The notes below the pieces were generated by a model that did not search any database, was not told the DNA's origin, and was given only the letters and a program-made list of their open reading frames with translations. The translations under genes were made by a program, and so were the position numbers. DNA of 33,289 nucleotides from Saccoglossus kowalevskii (lineage: Eukaryota > Hemichordata > Enteropneusta > Harrimaniidae), in the NCBI RefSeq assembly GCF_000003605.2, contig NW_003109088.1, positions 346,668-379,956 of the forward strand. The letters run 5' to 3'. Of the stretch, positions 1 to 12,300 are shown one piece after another (position 1 is the stretch's first letter; the number at the start of each line of letters is the position of its first letter).

Positions 1-236
1 GTTCACTGGGAATGATAGAGCTGCTAGACAGCGCACTTGGAATGATAGAGCTGCTAGACAGCACACTTGGAATGGTAGAGCTTCTAGACAACGCACTGGG
101 GTAGTAGAGCTGCTATACTAGGAATGATAGAGTTGTTAAACAGGGCACTTGGAATGTTAGAGCTGCTGGACAGCGCACTGGGAATAATAGAGCAGAGGAA
201 CATTACTGGGACAGATAGAGCTGCTAGATAGCGCAC
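1..236. repeat. Minisatellite, about 30-bp unit, roughly 8 copies, cut by window edge
   Basis: The unit approximates ggaatgatagagctgctaga followed by cagcgcactt. The first three units start exactly 30 bp apart (aatgatagag at 11 and 41, aatggtagag at 71). Later units carry substitutions and indels. The array may extend left of the window. The unit length is a multiple of three, so the early units are open in some frames, but later units break this and no gene is indicated. Confidence 0.92.
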
Positions 237-962
237 AGAATTTAGTTGCATCTACCATTTTTAATCATGTACAAATAAAAAATGCCTCACTTTCCATTTT
301 TAAGTCCCAATTTGCTATTCGAATAGATTAGTTTGTATCTACCAGTTTCCTGGACTGATTGTTTTAACCCAGGTACGCCGCACCATAGAGCGTTTTTAGC
401 TCTACGTTATGCGTTGTCATGACGTCATGGCTGTACTGTGTTCTCTGTTAATTGCGTCAATCAAGAAAACATAATCACAAAAGTCAAGTAGTTTAAATAT
501 TTTGTTCTTGACATTTCCATTATAAGGGTTAGCACTTGCCCTCCTTACTGAATGACATGTATATCATATAGGTATATATTTATACTTGTAAAGGGCTTAT
601 TTTTCACTGGGCTTTAGATCCTTTCGTTTATTTTCACCAAGAGTAAAATGAGCGATAATGAATTCAAGTTTGAAACGCAGAATAACACTTTTAAATAAAC
701 GATTTTTAATAATGTAGTTAGAAAAAAAGTTGGGGAAATCCGCCAGGAAAATTATTAAAAAAAATATATTCATTTTAAACACGCATTATTACGATTATTG
801 AACATTGTTCTGGAAACTTAAATCTTGTTCAAAACTAAGTGAACGAAAACTATAAGTTACACAGGTGTTCCACCATCTCCCTCTTGATGGGTTTTCTAAT
901 GGTCAACCATTGGAGCTGTTTCATTTATTTATGTTTTAGCGGCGCGATACATAGCTAAGTAA
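237..962. other. Upstream noncoding DNA
   Basis: No ORF with recognisable protein similarity is present on either strand. A perfect CRE palindrome TGACGTCA lies at 420-427. The rest is AT-rich and unremarkable. Confidence 0.6.
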
Positions 963-1127
963 CTGTAATACGCACCTGCATATTTATTGGAATCGTCCGC
1001 GTATGAAACATACACGGGTGTTAGTTGACTGTCTCGTATCTGTAATACGCACCTGCATATTTATTGGAATCGTCCGCGTATGAAACATACACGGGTGTTA
1101 GTTGACTGTCTCGTATCTGTAATACGG
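963..1127. repeat. 77-bp tandem duplication with a partial third copy
   Basis: Two units, 963-1039 and 1040-1116, appear identical over all 77 bases, both beginning ctgtaatacgcacctgcata. A third copy starts at 1117 and departs after about 10 bases. The identity means a recent duplication, or possibly an assembly artefact. Confidence 0.93.
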
Positions 1128-1526
1128 GTGTCATTATTTTAAACATTTCCGTCGTACCCAAGATGTCGGTGTAAGACAAGCATGCGTATTATTGAAAGCC
1201 GGATGTCATCAAAGTTCTTGGCAGTAGCGTTCACACACAATAGTTGAGCACGACGCTCATAGCACGGACTTGGCACTCACTTGTTCAAGGAAGCTCACCA
1301 TATGTGTAGTAAGCACAGCGGATTACAAAATACCAAAGCACATTGTCACAAATATTGCTGTCGCAAAACCAAATTTGCCATGGGCTTCAACTAATCAGAT
1401 TTTTCCACTGCCATGCAGGATCCTACATACAAGAAATACCCAGTCTTGTACAAGTTCTACAAGTACTGCTGACAAGAAACAACCAAAGACGGCGTTCTAA
1501 CTCAAAAAGGGTGACTGAATCCATAC

Positions 1527-1541
1527 TGATTGATTGATTGA
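1527..1541. repeat. (TGAT)n microsatellite
   Basis: Nearly four copies of tgat run just upstream of the palindrome at 1560. Such a tail can end a SINE, but I see no tRNA-like head, so it is called a simple repeat. Confidence 0.8.
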
Positions 1542-1559
1542 TTTCCGGACATTGTATTT

Positions 1560-1594
1560 CCACAGTCCCTCTATAGACTATAGAGGGACTGTGG
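1560..1594. repeat. Perfect 35-bp palindrome (17-bp arms, 1-base centre)
   Basis: The arms are ccacagtccctctatag at 1560-1576 and its exact reverse complement at 1578-1594, around a single A. The 7-mer gtatttc occurs on both sides (1554-1560 and 1594-1600), each copy overlapping an arm end by one base. This could be a snap-back or foldback insertion. No transposon family is assigned. Confidence 0.95.
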
Positions 1595-2412
1595 TATTTC
1601 GGACTACTAGTATGTCATGTTTGGAGCTCATGAATATTCATAAGTTCTCCTCATTATGTGGGCCTTGAATAAAGCTTATGTCTGTCACATTCTCAATATG
1701 TAAATTTAATTGAAAAATGAAAAGCTCCCAACAAAGTTTTCAGCATCCACGCATGGCATGTGTCATCTTTGGGGGTTTTAAGATGGAGAGTAGTGGTGTT
1801 ATTGTCAGGACTCACTGAATGCACTTCAAAGCCGAGAACGTTTGAGTGGCAAATTAAATCAGATAAAGTACCTTGTAACTCGAAGTGATTTAGTCTATAT
1901 TTTGGACATTTATAAGTCATAGTTCTAATCCATGATTTGCCATGTTGTGTACAGGTGGCCATAGTCACCAGCGACAATTTATCACTTAGCAGTCGCCTAG
2001 AAATTCCGACGTGGTCGCAACAGAAAAGCTTTTAACACTCGCGCTACGCAGTGAAATGGCAGATATCAACGCCTGATTATTTGATTTATTGGTTGTATAC
2101 GGGTATTTTAAAACATTGTCCAATCATATCAGAAGTTTGTAGTCATGTGACATGTCATCGAACCAACACACTGAAGAAATGAGACAGTAATCCATAATCT
2201 TTTTCATTGTTTTTAATGACAGCGACGACCTATTTTTTTAATATCCCAATAAATATAGTGAACGACGTTGAAATAATTCACTTAGTAAAATCACAGATCC
2301 TCTTATTTAGGGTGTATGATAAAATCGGCTTTTCCGGTCGTCAAGTATTCGGACAAAACTTCGACATGAGGTTGAACTGGTGCACACGTGTTAAACTAGT
2401 AATATGATGGTA

Positions 2413-2426
2413 GTTCTCATGGAAAC
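2413..2426. promoter_or_regulatory. RFX X-box-like site
   Basis: GTTCTCATGGAAAC matches 11 of 12 fixed positions of the palindromic X-box form GTTNCCATGGNAAC. Binding is inferred only. Confidence 0.35.
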
Positions 2427-3790
2427 AGTATACTATTCGATCCACAGTTTTCAATTTCTAATAAAACAATTAACAATTACAACTCTTGTGGATTATTGTT
2501 ATGCTATATTGACATATAACCACGTCACACATCGGGTCAATAAATCAACCACTATTGGCCACTATTCGGTGTACGACACTTGAGACAAACGCTTCAATCC
2601 ACAACGTTTACGTACACACCTGTTTTTTCCTTTGCTTCTCAGGTACATATTAAAGGCGATACAACAATGTTCCAGTCCAACTACTAACGCGTGAGTATCC
2701 CGCGCACTTTCCTGCAGTCCAACAACTTGACCGTTTCTCCGAGAACTAAGCCTTCAATGGGCAATTTTTAAATTATTTTTCCGCAAATGTAATTTTAGTA
2801 ACTATTTCCAAATGAAATATAAAAACGAGTATACAATCTTAGAAACACGTCTCGGTTTATAATGTCGATATTGAATAACATAACAATCGAATTATTTATG
2901 ATTGTCCGAAGTGGTACTCTTTCAAAACATAGCGCGCCGTTTCCCAACTTGTCTAATTCCAATGTCCAATTCGAAGGAAAAATGCCCAAGTGGTATAAAA
3001 GTCCTATTTGTTTTCAAGCGATTCTGCGTATACTGTGTTTTTTGAAGAAAAAAAAAACACTGTAATATTACATCTCACATGAAATTTTCGAATTTAATTT
3101 ACAATGGGAGACAACGGGACACATGAATGATGTGGGAAAAAAATAACCGTGCACAATGACGTCACGTTATCGATGGGACAATCACATGTTTTAGAATAGT
3201 ATACTATAGTAACTAAATACAACTGAGCATGCGCATGCATTACAAATAGCTTCGACGAGTATAAGAAACCATCCATAATTATTGCTCGAATATTTTAGAA
3301 ATAACAAAAAATGCAACATTTTCAGAGATAATTGGGACTGTAAGAAATCATGATATTTGCTTCTTCGTAGACCGTTTTCCGCAATAATCACCGACCGACG
3401 TAACATAAAATTGCCGTCGAATTAATAATGTAGCCTTACAATATAGTTTGTTGAAACTGTCCTATTGGTGAAGTATTACGAGCAGACTTCAATTTCTACC
3501 CATTGTGTGCTTCACTATTTTTTCCCTTGAAGGTATACGTAAAAATGCCATAACACAGTGTGCGCCGTGTACAGCCAATAGTATATAGCCGGTCAGCCAC
3601 CTGTTGATTTTTTTTCGTAAATGTTTTAGTTTTGTTCAAGTTTGAACAATATTTCATTCATATTCGGCCACATCAAACGAAATTTAAAAAAAATAATATA
3701 TAGTGTTTATTACCAAGCAAGCTAAGAACTGGGAACGTAGTTGCGAGTCCGTAGTCCGTAAGGATATCGATGTTGAACGCGGCATGATGT

Positions 3791-3817
3791 GTATGTGTGT
3801 GTGTGGGGGGGGGGGGG
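3791..3817. repeat. GT microsatellite followed by G13
   Basis: A short gt-rich run is followed by 13 consecutive G at 3805-3817. Confidence 0.95.
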
Positions 3818-4960
3818 CAGTAGTACCTTAACTTTATATCTATGCATAAAATACGGGTCAATATTTTTGACGTGTTGAATATGCTAGAAACAACTTGAAA
3901 CAGAAATGTTGCAAAGAAGTCAAAATTTGAGGTCCGAATGAAACACGACCAGATCTGGAACCTTTGCGATGTACTGCGGGCATATTTATCCAGTAACGAA
4001 AAATATATTCTCCCACTCGAACAACAGAAACGATAGTTCCCTTTTATTTTTTAGTGTCATGAATTTACATACAGGCAAATTACTGTAAGTTCGATAGGTA
4101 ATCAGTGGTGCAAATTTTAATTGAGTTCGATTGGAGAAAGTAGTCGAGAAGATTTTCTGCCGAATTTGTGTTAAAAAAATTGAACGTATTTGATTGTGTT
4201 AACACGAAAAACGTATAACCACGGCACAATAGCTTCAAACATGTGAAATGCCCAATGTACGCTGAAACCTCTTTTTTTCGCAATTACGGAGAACCAATTA
4301 CACGCTACGGAAAACACTCATATGCCTGTGAAATAATCATAGTGATGGATAAATAAAATGAACGTAACAAAATGAAAAACTAAACATTAATATCCACAGT
4401 ATGTTAGGCAAAACGTAATTATCAGAAAATGTCAGAGAATAACAACAATTAAATGGAAATAGACAGATACAATCCTGCGGGATATTACGTGATGTCGACG
4501 GAGGGTACAGCGCGCGTGTAAGTCACATGCCTAATATGCGGGAACTTAAAATAAATCTGGATTTTAAAAGGATGCCTGTGATATTGTAACCTTGCTTACT
4601 TCATCCCAATCATTGTACGTACTCGATGATGTTTCGTAGTTGTCATTGTGTGTTTATTACGTAGCGAGTATTCTATAGCAGCGTGCGTACCGGTCACCGG
4701 GTAGTTTAATTTATGGTTATAGATGTTTTACATTGGTCAACGTCCGACAGCCCGGGAGAACAGACGAAGCCAAATCAACTAGTAGCGGGCCCCAATGCGT
4801 TAAAAATACTACACATTTAACAAATTGCCATCAAGCAATAGTGCTACGACATAGAGATGGCACGGTGCTTGATTGACTATTCATAGGAAGTAAAAAGATA
4901 CAGCCTTGAAGACTACGTATATATCACCCGCACAGATCCGAGTCTTGCCGAGATACACCC

Positions 4961-5106
4961 ACGTCATCGTCTCCATGGTTACGACGCGCATCTCATTTCC
5001 CGCACATACACTTCAATAATATGCCTTTGAGTGAGAAGAAATTGAGAAAATCACTCCTCCTCCTCTTTCAGATTCATCCCCCACGTCAGTGTGTTACCAT
5101 GGTGAT
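4961..5106 (+). promoter_or_regulatory. Two CRE-half-site plus RFX X-box composites
   Basis: The first composite has ACGTCA at 4961-4966 and GTCTCCATGGTTAC at 4969-4982. The second has ACGTCA at 5083-5088 and GTTACCATGGTGAT at 5093-5106. Each X-box-like sequence matches 10 of 12 fixed positions of GTTNCCATGGNAAC. Both composites are preceded by a C-rich run and lie about 1.1 kb upstream of the PCSK2 start codon. RFX factors act in ciliated and endocrine cells in animals. A role here is inferred. Confidence 0.45.
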
Positions 5107-5779
5107 ACTACGCCGATGGCCGTGTTAATGAGGCTAATATATTCATCTAGTGACGTCGAGATTCTCCGATGGAAGTCCGCATTCATCCGAGCTCATAATT
5201 GGAATGGTTCACACGTTCTAATCACCGCTAATTGGAAGTGACTCCCACCTGAATCACGTTGAACATAGCAAGTGATAAAAAACAAAAACAATCGCCGCCA
5301 CATTATGTTTGTGTTACGTTTTGAAAACATTTAGAGGTAGACCGATTAAAAAAATGTATATATTCTAATAAGCCCAGAGGAGGTAGTGATATTCGTCATT
5401 TGTGTCTTCGTGGTCTACGTCATATAAAGATGACGCATAACACAAAAATCTGCTTTTAAAAATGTATTTTTTAACACCGCTTCAACAATTTACTATTGAA
5501 TTGCTGAATTATTATTTGTAAAAAATAATCAAAGAATCATTCGAAAGAATACAGGCAGTTGCGAGAATGTTGTGTAACTATAGTCAGTCCAAATCAGAAT
5601 ATTAACTTATTGATTTGCAGCCATTAAAACTTACACATGTTGAAAGTGTACTATATCTAATATGGCTCGTCGTTGTTATGTATTTCCGATCGAGTCAAAC
5701 AATGTCTTAAGAAGAAAACCTTTTCCCACTATTAACTCAAGCTGAAAAGTAACCTTCCGCCATGTTGGTCGGCGCACTT

Positions 5780-5832
5780 TGACGTCATCTCATTTGCATC
5801 AATGAATAGTAAATACATAGTGTTATGCAAAT
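5780..5832 (+). promoter_or_regulatory. CRE palindrome and two inverted POU octamers, candidate proximal PCSK2 promoter
   Basis: TGACGTCA is at 5780-5787, octamer ATTTGCAT at 5792-5799, and its reverse complement ATGCAAAT at 5825-5832. The cluster is about 320-370 bp before the ATG. It is followed by a GC-richer stretch (5849-5880) and a TATA-like TATTTAT near 5914. CREB and POU-domain factors are known regulators of neuroendocrine genes. The transcription start is not determinable here. Confidence 0.5.
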
Positions 5833-6150
5833 GTTGTGAGAGAAAAGCGCACGGCGCCCACTCTGCATAATAACGACGGGAGAAAATTTACATCTGTCGA
5901 CTAATACATAATGTATTTATTTTTTCTCGTTGAATCACTCAAGGAAAAGAGACTAACGGAGAGGACGGACCGTGAGGAATAATATCACCTTCTCGGTTAT
6001 CGAAACGAGACACAATATATTTTTTTATCGACAGCTACAACCGATGAGTCTTTCAAGTTAAACGTCGCATTTTCACTCTTAAAAGAACGGAGCTCCGCTG
6101 CAAGAGGACTACCTCCGAGCTCACTTACATCCAGTACGCGTCTCCAGACG

Positions 6151-6324
6151 ATGGTCGCATCTCCAACATGGCCAGTGTATGTACTGGTGTTCGTTGCCGC
6201 GTGTGTAGTTAACACACAATCAACACGGGTTTATAAAAATGATTTTGTAGTACAGATGAAACATGGAGCTGATGTCAGTCCCGCCGATGTGGCGGTGAGA
6301 AATGGGTTTATCTACAAAAGAGCG
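6151..6324 (+). CDS. PCSK2: PCSK2 coding exon 1 (signal peptide and start of prodomain)
   Basis: This exon encodes residues 1-58. It opens with a hydrophobic signal peptide (core about residues 8-20, [12 protein letters not shown]) and a likely cleavage near NTQS24. The prodomain start reads [20 protein letters not shown], matching the FTNHFLVELHKGG region of human PC2. The ATG is in good context (gacgATGG). The exon ends in phase 0 with AGCG followed by donor gtaaga. The 5' UTR boundary cannot be seen. No other ATG in this frame nearby gives a signal peptide. Confidence 0.93.
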
Positions 6325-9300
6325 GTAAGATATATTTTCTTTGACTTACCTTCACAGTCTCCGCAAGCTACGATTCACGTCCATGTTTATTTCAATCATT
6401 TCAGTGTTATTACAAAAAATATAATACCGTCGATGCTGAATGCGTTCGTAGTAAATTAAAATCGCCGCTCTCTGTCCGAGAATAAGATCATGCCGAATAA
6501 AAATCGACCGTTTTTTTTCAATAATTTTAAAGATAATGAGTAGATTTTGTTATTATATTCCAATTCAAATATAAACAATAACGAATTTTAATTAGAGAGG
6601 GTAGTTGGACGCTGAATTTACCAACGTATTATTACTGATCACTCACTGCAATACAGGTTTACCTGATATTTCATAGTATACACCGTCTTCAGTTTGTAAT
6701 GGTGGTTTTTAATTTCAGATCTGAGAATGTAGTATAATAGTCGATCGATTCTGATAATGAATAATCTGGTGACCTTCTTAATAGCTACTGTAAATATCAA
6801 GAATAGAACCGTAAGAGAATAATACCCTTTAGAGAGCAAAATAGTCAGAGATATAGCACTCAGTTATTATAACGGTTCGATGTTTTCTGATACGTTTTGA
6901 CAGCTAGCGCAACCCACCATGACATTTATTTAATCCCCCTAAAATAACTAAGATTTCGAAATTTAGCATGTTCCGTTTGAAAGCTTACGCCGCGATTGAC
7001 GATTAAAACACGTCATCGGGCCCCCTCTTCACCTGCAGATCAAAACAACACAGTGTAGCATGAAATTGTTAAATATACTTACAAACGGTTGTTGTGGTAA
7101 TTTTAAAAAGACGTACCCGAGTCACACAGACATTTTGTTCCCTTTTTCTTGACTACCTTAGGGGGCCCACGTGCTTATGTTAGTAGGCATATTTCATGAG
7201 TTGCGGCGACGACTACTCAACCGAGTCACGAAGTCCTCGGAAATCATGTCATGTGTATTTTAAAAAGTCACTAATTATTTTATAATATATGGTTGATTCC
7301 CACGGCATTGGTTGTCATCCGCCGTTTCCATGACAACTAATTCATAACTGACAAGAAGGAAGACACGGCGGCTAGATTTCTGTTTCTTGGATCATCGTAT
7401 AAAAAAATAAAGGCATAATTCGAACTCTTGAATTTGAACAACTTGTTGTGACAGCTACGTACTTGCTACCCGCTTTATCACAATCATATATACACAGCGA
7501 CCATGATTTCATTAAGTTCAAAATATCTCGATATAACAGCGCCGTTGCGTCATTTAGAACCCCCGACAATTCATTATGTATACTCGGAAATTAGAGTCAG
7601 TAGTAACGTAGTAACGCTCGGCCCTTTGGACAAGCGCTATGACGTCATATATTAAATCTTCGCGATTAAACGTGACAAAATATATTTCGCGTTACTGAGT
7701 TTGGCTCCAATTAACGATGTCATGTTTATTTATTACTTACTCATTTGTTTTCATTTTTATTTATGTTTGAAGACAAGGGGTGCTATTAACTTTAACCCAA
7801 ATTTTCCTCCGTAGTTTGAATTAATATCGATTGATAAGAAGTATTTACCGATATTGCATTATATTTTTAGTACGAACTATTGACTCAAAAAGCATGTACT
7901 TCGATATTATTGGTACGTACAATAAACCCAAAGAGCATGTGCTTCGATATTATTGGTACGTATTATAAACCCAAAGAGCAGGAGTCTATGAGAAGTTCAC
8001 GATTATTTCGCCGTACGAATACTGTTAAAAAAAAAAAAAACATTTTTATTTTAATACCAATCATATTCCATATTGAACGTACACATACTCAAAATTGTGC
8101 ATACATTTCTGTAAAAGAAAATGTGCCAAAACATTAATTTTACTGAATATAGCTCTTCTAGAGAATCTAGAGATAACAGTGTCGTGAGCTCAGTGAAGAC
8201 AACTTAATTATAACTAGACACGTTCTAGGTTTAATAAACGGGCGAAGATAAAGACGCCATTGTCATGGTAACCACTGACACACACATCAATACTTTTAAT
8301 GTTTAAGCAATTTAAATCGATTATTGTTTAAGAAAACCGAAATTTGAAAAAATGAATAACATTTTTTTTTACTTCACGACAACATACTGTAATTTTTTGC
8401 CAACAATATATTGAAACATCAGGCGGGAAATTAAAATTGTTGAAAAATTAATGCAACGACTAAATCTATAATTGAATGCATGCTTTTGAGTGGAACGTTA
8501 TCAATTGATAAATGTCAAAAAAGATAATTAATTACGAAAATATAAAACATGTAATGACAGCCTTTAATGCCAGCTGTATAGTTGACTTTGTAGCTAATGA
8601 AGCATTTTTCAAAATACCTAGCAAACCAGGACAATGGGATTAATCACATTTTAAAATATCTAATATAATAGAAGACATCTTTACATCTATGTAATTGAGA
8701 TCTGAATGTCATCTTTGGATATTTCACGGTTTGCTATAATACAGAAAATAACTTGCTTTCACAGACTCGGACTTCCAAGTCTTCCATAATCACGCTTCGT
8801 GCGGCTCAGCGCGTGTCGACAAACTGGAAACCCTGTGAAACTTATACACACAAAAATACATTCCATCACTTTTTTTTTCTTTTGATCTGTAGTCATCAAG
8901 CTTTTTATGGTTATATTCAATAATTGATTTTCAGATATTGAATAATGTTAATTGTCACGCATGCGTGGTGTGATGTGTGTATGCCGGCTAGATTGTGCGA
9001 CTTGTCTTCCGTTCATTGCTTTACGTTTTTGAGAGAAAAAAACGTACACAAAGACCTATATTCAACAAAGAATTTAACTGTTTCTTTTTTTTCGCAAATA
9101 AAGACAATAGACATTGACGCACTGCTGCAGTTACACATCTGCCGACATATCCATCCATTTTCGAGTCAAGAGTGAATGACCCTTCGTATCCCTTCCTGTC
9201 ACTGAGCAGTACCGTTATGCCCACATTCTGATATTATAGTCAACGGCGCATAGATATTCAGCTAGTTTAAGCGAAGAAAATGAAATTCGTGGACCCTTGC

Positions 9301-12300
9301 TAATATTCCACTTTCATTTTTGCTCATTAGTTGCCTTTCTGTTGTTATCTTATCGGCACCACCAACAGGGAAAACAGTGATGATTGATGAGTTTTGAGGA
9401 AATGCATTATTATAGGTTCATGTCATCATGATAACACAAATAAAAAAAGAACAATAAGGAACAATCTGTGTGAAACAAAAGTCCGAATTGAAAACATGTG
9501 AAAAAAAATTGCTCAGTGACATGTGGTGAATATATTATTAATTTAAATATAAATCTTCTAATATTGTTGAAATGTTTAAACCAATTATATTCGATGGGAA
9601 GTTTTCTCCCATGATGCATTTCACTTAATATGCGCATGTTCAATAGCGCAAAATTATTACATTGACGTCCATGCTTAAAACAACCATGATCGAAATACCC
9701 ACTTTTTGGTTACATTTGTGTTCAACGACACCATGTAAAGCTGTGTATATGTAATAATAAAATTGCTTTGGGGGGGGGGGGGTCAAGCACTAGGAGAAAA
9801 GTTCAACGAGTGTTTCATTTCTCGTTCAGGGGTCGAGGTGTTTATGAGAAATGAAACACGTTGCGTTAATGACGTCATTGAAGAAAATGGCGTTAGCAAA
9901 ATTAACCGAGTACTGTGGAGTATTCTGTTGTTGTTGTTTTTGTAGTTGGTTTTTTTTTGTTTATTTTTATTTTGAATAAATTTCGTTATAAATAACGCAC
10001 TCATATATAAATTATCTTACATTATAGTTTGGCGTTTCAAGGTGTTTTGTTCGATTCTTGTAAATATGTGCGTATTGGTGTAAATGCAAGGTATTTTAAT
10101 AACACTTTTTCAGGTTCCTACAAAATGTTTATTTTCGACCCCCTTCCCTGGGGACTGCAATTAAAAAGCAGCTACTGTGACGACGAACCATACCCGCCCG
10201 GGGTTCCATTGGTATTACAACGCTCAAGTAACATTTCCATACTGATGAACGTAGTTCCATGACGTGTCTTCCGTTGTAAATTGCGCGAACTTGAATCACT
10301 CTGCGAACAGCGATGACGGTGTGTAATCGAGCCGTACATCTGACATTAGACGAGCCGTTGGTTGCTTGGAGAAATGAAGACGAAATATGTCGATTTAAAA
10401 TACGTATGACGCAAGTGTTATCTTAGCGAGTTTTCTACGGGCAAAAAGTATCGCTTCCGGATAACAACTGACGTGGGAGAAAAGATCATCCTTATTTTAT
10501 CATTGACGAAATAAAATTACAAATTTTCGAAAAAAAATCAGGAAATGCCATGTAACTATAGAAACAATTAATATATATATATATTATATTGTCTCGGTGT
10601 CAAATGGAGGCGCGTAAATATAGAGAATGGGGGAAGTTCACAATGTTTCCTTATACGTCATCAGTGTATGGGGCAGCTTAGGTACTCGAGTACCATATTT
10701 GGCTATGCCCGAGTGCGAGACAGGTTTGCTATACATGATCGTAAGGCTTGAATATGGAAGGCCTTGTAATTAGAACAGAGAAGCTTGCCATCTGCCAATA
10801 TGTTCGAAAATCTTAAAAGGAAATGGGGATAATTTATTATTTTCTTTTTATTGATTTAGATCGAGATATCGATTATAAAAAAATAACGTCATCAGTTTAT
10901 TGGCATCATTGTCATTGCCCAGCACAAATGAAGCAATTTTCTAATAAACCCCGTACAAAGGAAGGAGTCGTTTAATTCCATTTTGAGATATAATTATTTT
11001 TTAATTACATTGAAATGTGGTCACGGTGAATATTGAATTAATCAAAAGCGCGTTGAACAATAGCGGGAAGAATTGTACAGATATGGTGACAAACTGTGAG
11101 ATACGTGTCCCCGTCCACTTGACGAATGATTTTAAATTAAATCGCGTTACACCGAAATAAATCGCGAGATATGATCGGTGACATTATCGTGTCAAATTAT
11201 CCGTTCGTTCACAATGAGTCCTCTAATCGGTGATTACGTTTTAATCAAAAGTGCGTTGGACAATGGCGGGATTAAACATACAAACAAGAAATAAAAAATG
11301 TCACAGCCTCCTCTGATCTTGTATTTTAATATGTTATAAAATAGAATGACGTAACTGTGTTACAACAAAATTATATGTGTACTATTTTATACCTAATTAG
11401 AGGGCGTGAATTTAAGATATAATAGAAATGTACAAACAAACAAAAAACGATTTTCGAAAATGAAAATGATGGCTAGTCTGCCATATAGAAATGATCGCGA
11501 CAAAAATTTACTTGTGTCTGAAATAATGTATGGGGAAATAATATTTTCCTCTGTATCAAGTCGGAATAAACTTAGTGATAGAATTCTCACGTTATAAGCC
11601 GAAATGACAAAATAATAAGTACTTTTGATCTACAAAATGAACGACAGCCGGATAATTTCGACAAAAAATATCTATATTGAAAAATAATGGAGGTGCCAGC
11701 CAACAGGTGTCACCAATTTTTTTAAAAGTTTGAACAGCATAAGCTGGAGATGATGGTTTACACACATAACATTTTTATCTGATCGTAGGAAAAAACAACA
11801 ACCAAGTTTAGAAAATATCAGTCCTGCGACGAACAGGGCCCAACCCTCAATCCCCCACATGTGTTCAGCGGGGACTAATAAAAGATGCAATATGTGTTGT
11901 TAACCCCAGTGTGGATTGGCGAATGAGTTTTCAATTAAATTGCACTATATTTGAACAAATCTCGATATATATCGTGTCAAATTACCAATTCGTGCGCAGT
12001 AAGTCCTCGCAGATTACGTTTTAGAAACGATTGAATGCGGTCCAACGCCGTCTTCAAAGTGAGTGTACTCCTCGTGGTTGTCACGTGACATGTATATACT
12101 CCTATTATTGGCTGACGGAACACGCGAATAGATCCCGACTTTCAGTTGACAAGATTGATGACAAACTACGTTATGAATATATAATTTTCGAATAACTAGC
12201 TTTCATTTATACGTCAATGAACTGCAGCTCGAACTCGTTTCCGGTTGCTCTCCCGAACACAAATTCGTCAAAAAAATTTCGCCCACTGACTTGACGCTGA

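Larger units (their letters stand above)
1128..4960. other. Upstream noncoding DNA with scattered repeats
   Basis: The stretch contains a TGAT microsatellite, a 35-bp palindrome, an RFX X-box-like site at 2413-2426, a CRE palindrome at 3157-3164, and a GT/G13 tract. A poly(A)-signal-like aataaa on the + strand at 1668-1673 has no gene before it that I can recognise. Short ORFs on both strands show no known motif. Confidence 0.55.

Noticed and set aside
1200-1545. Possible SINE ending in (TGAT)n
   Set aside because: No tRNA-, 5S- or 7SL-like head and no target-site duplication could be identified.
1668-1673. AATAAA as the end of an upstream gene
   Set aside because: The hexamer is common in AT-rich DNA and no coding exon precedes it in the window.
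1693-1977. 94-codon ORF on the minus strand with several Cys and His
   Set aside because: No recognisable zinc-finger spacing or family motif, and it lies in AT-rich intergenic DNA. Likely chance.
7017-7168. gggccccct and agggggccc as possible terminal inverted repeats
   Set aside because: Only 9 bp and simple G/C runs, with no target-site duplication. Probably coincidence.
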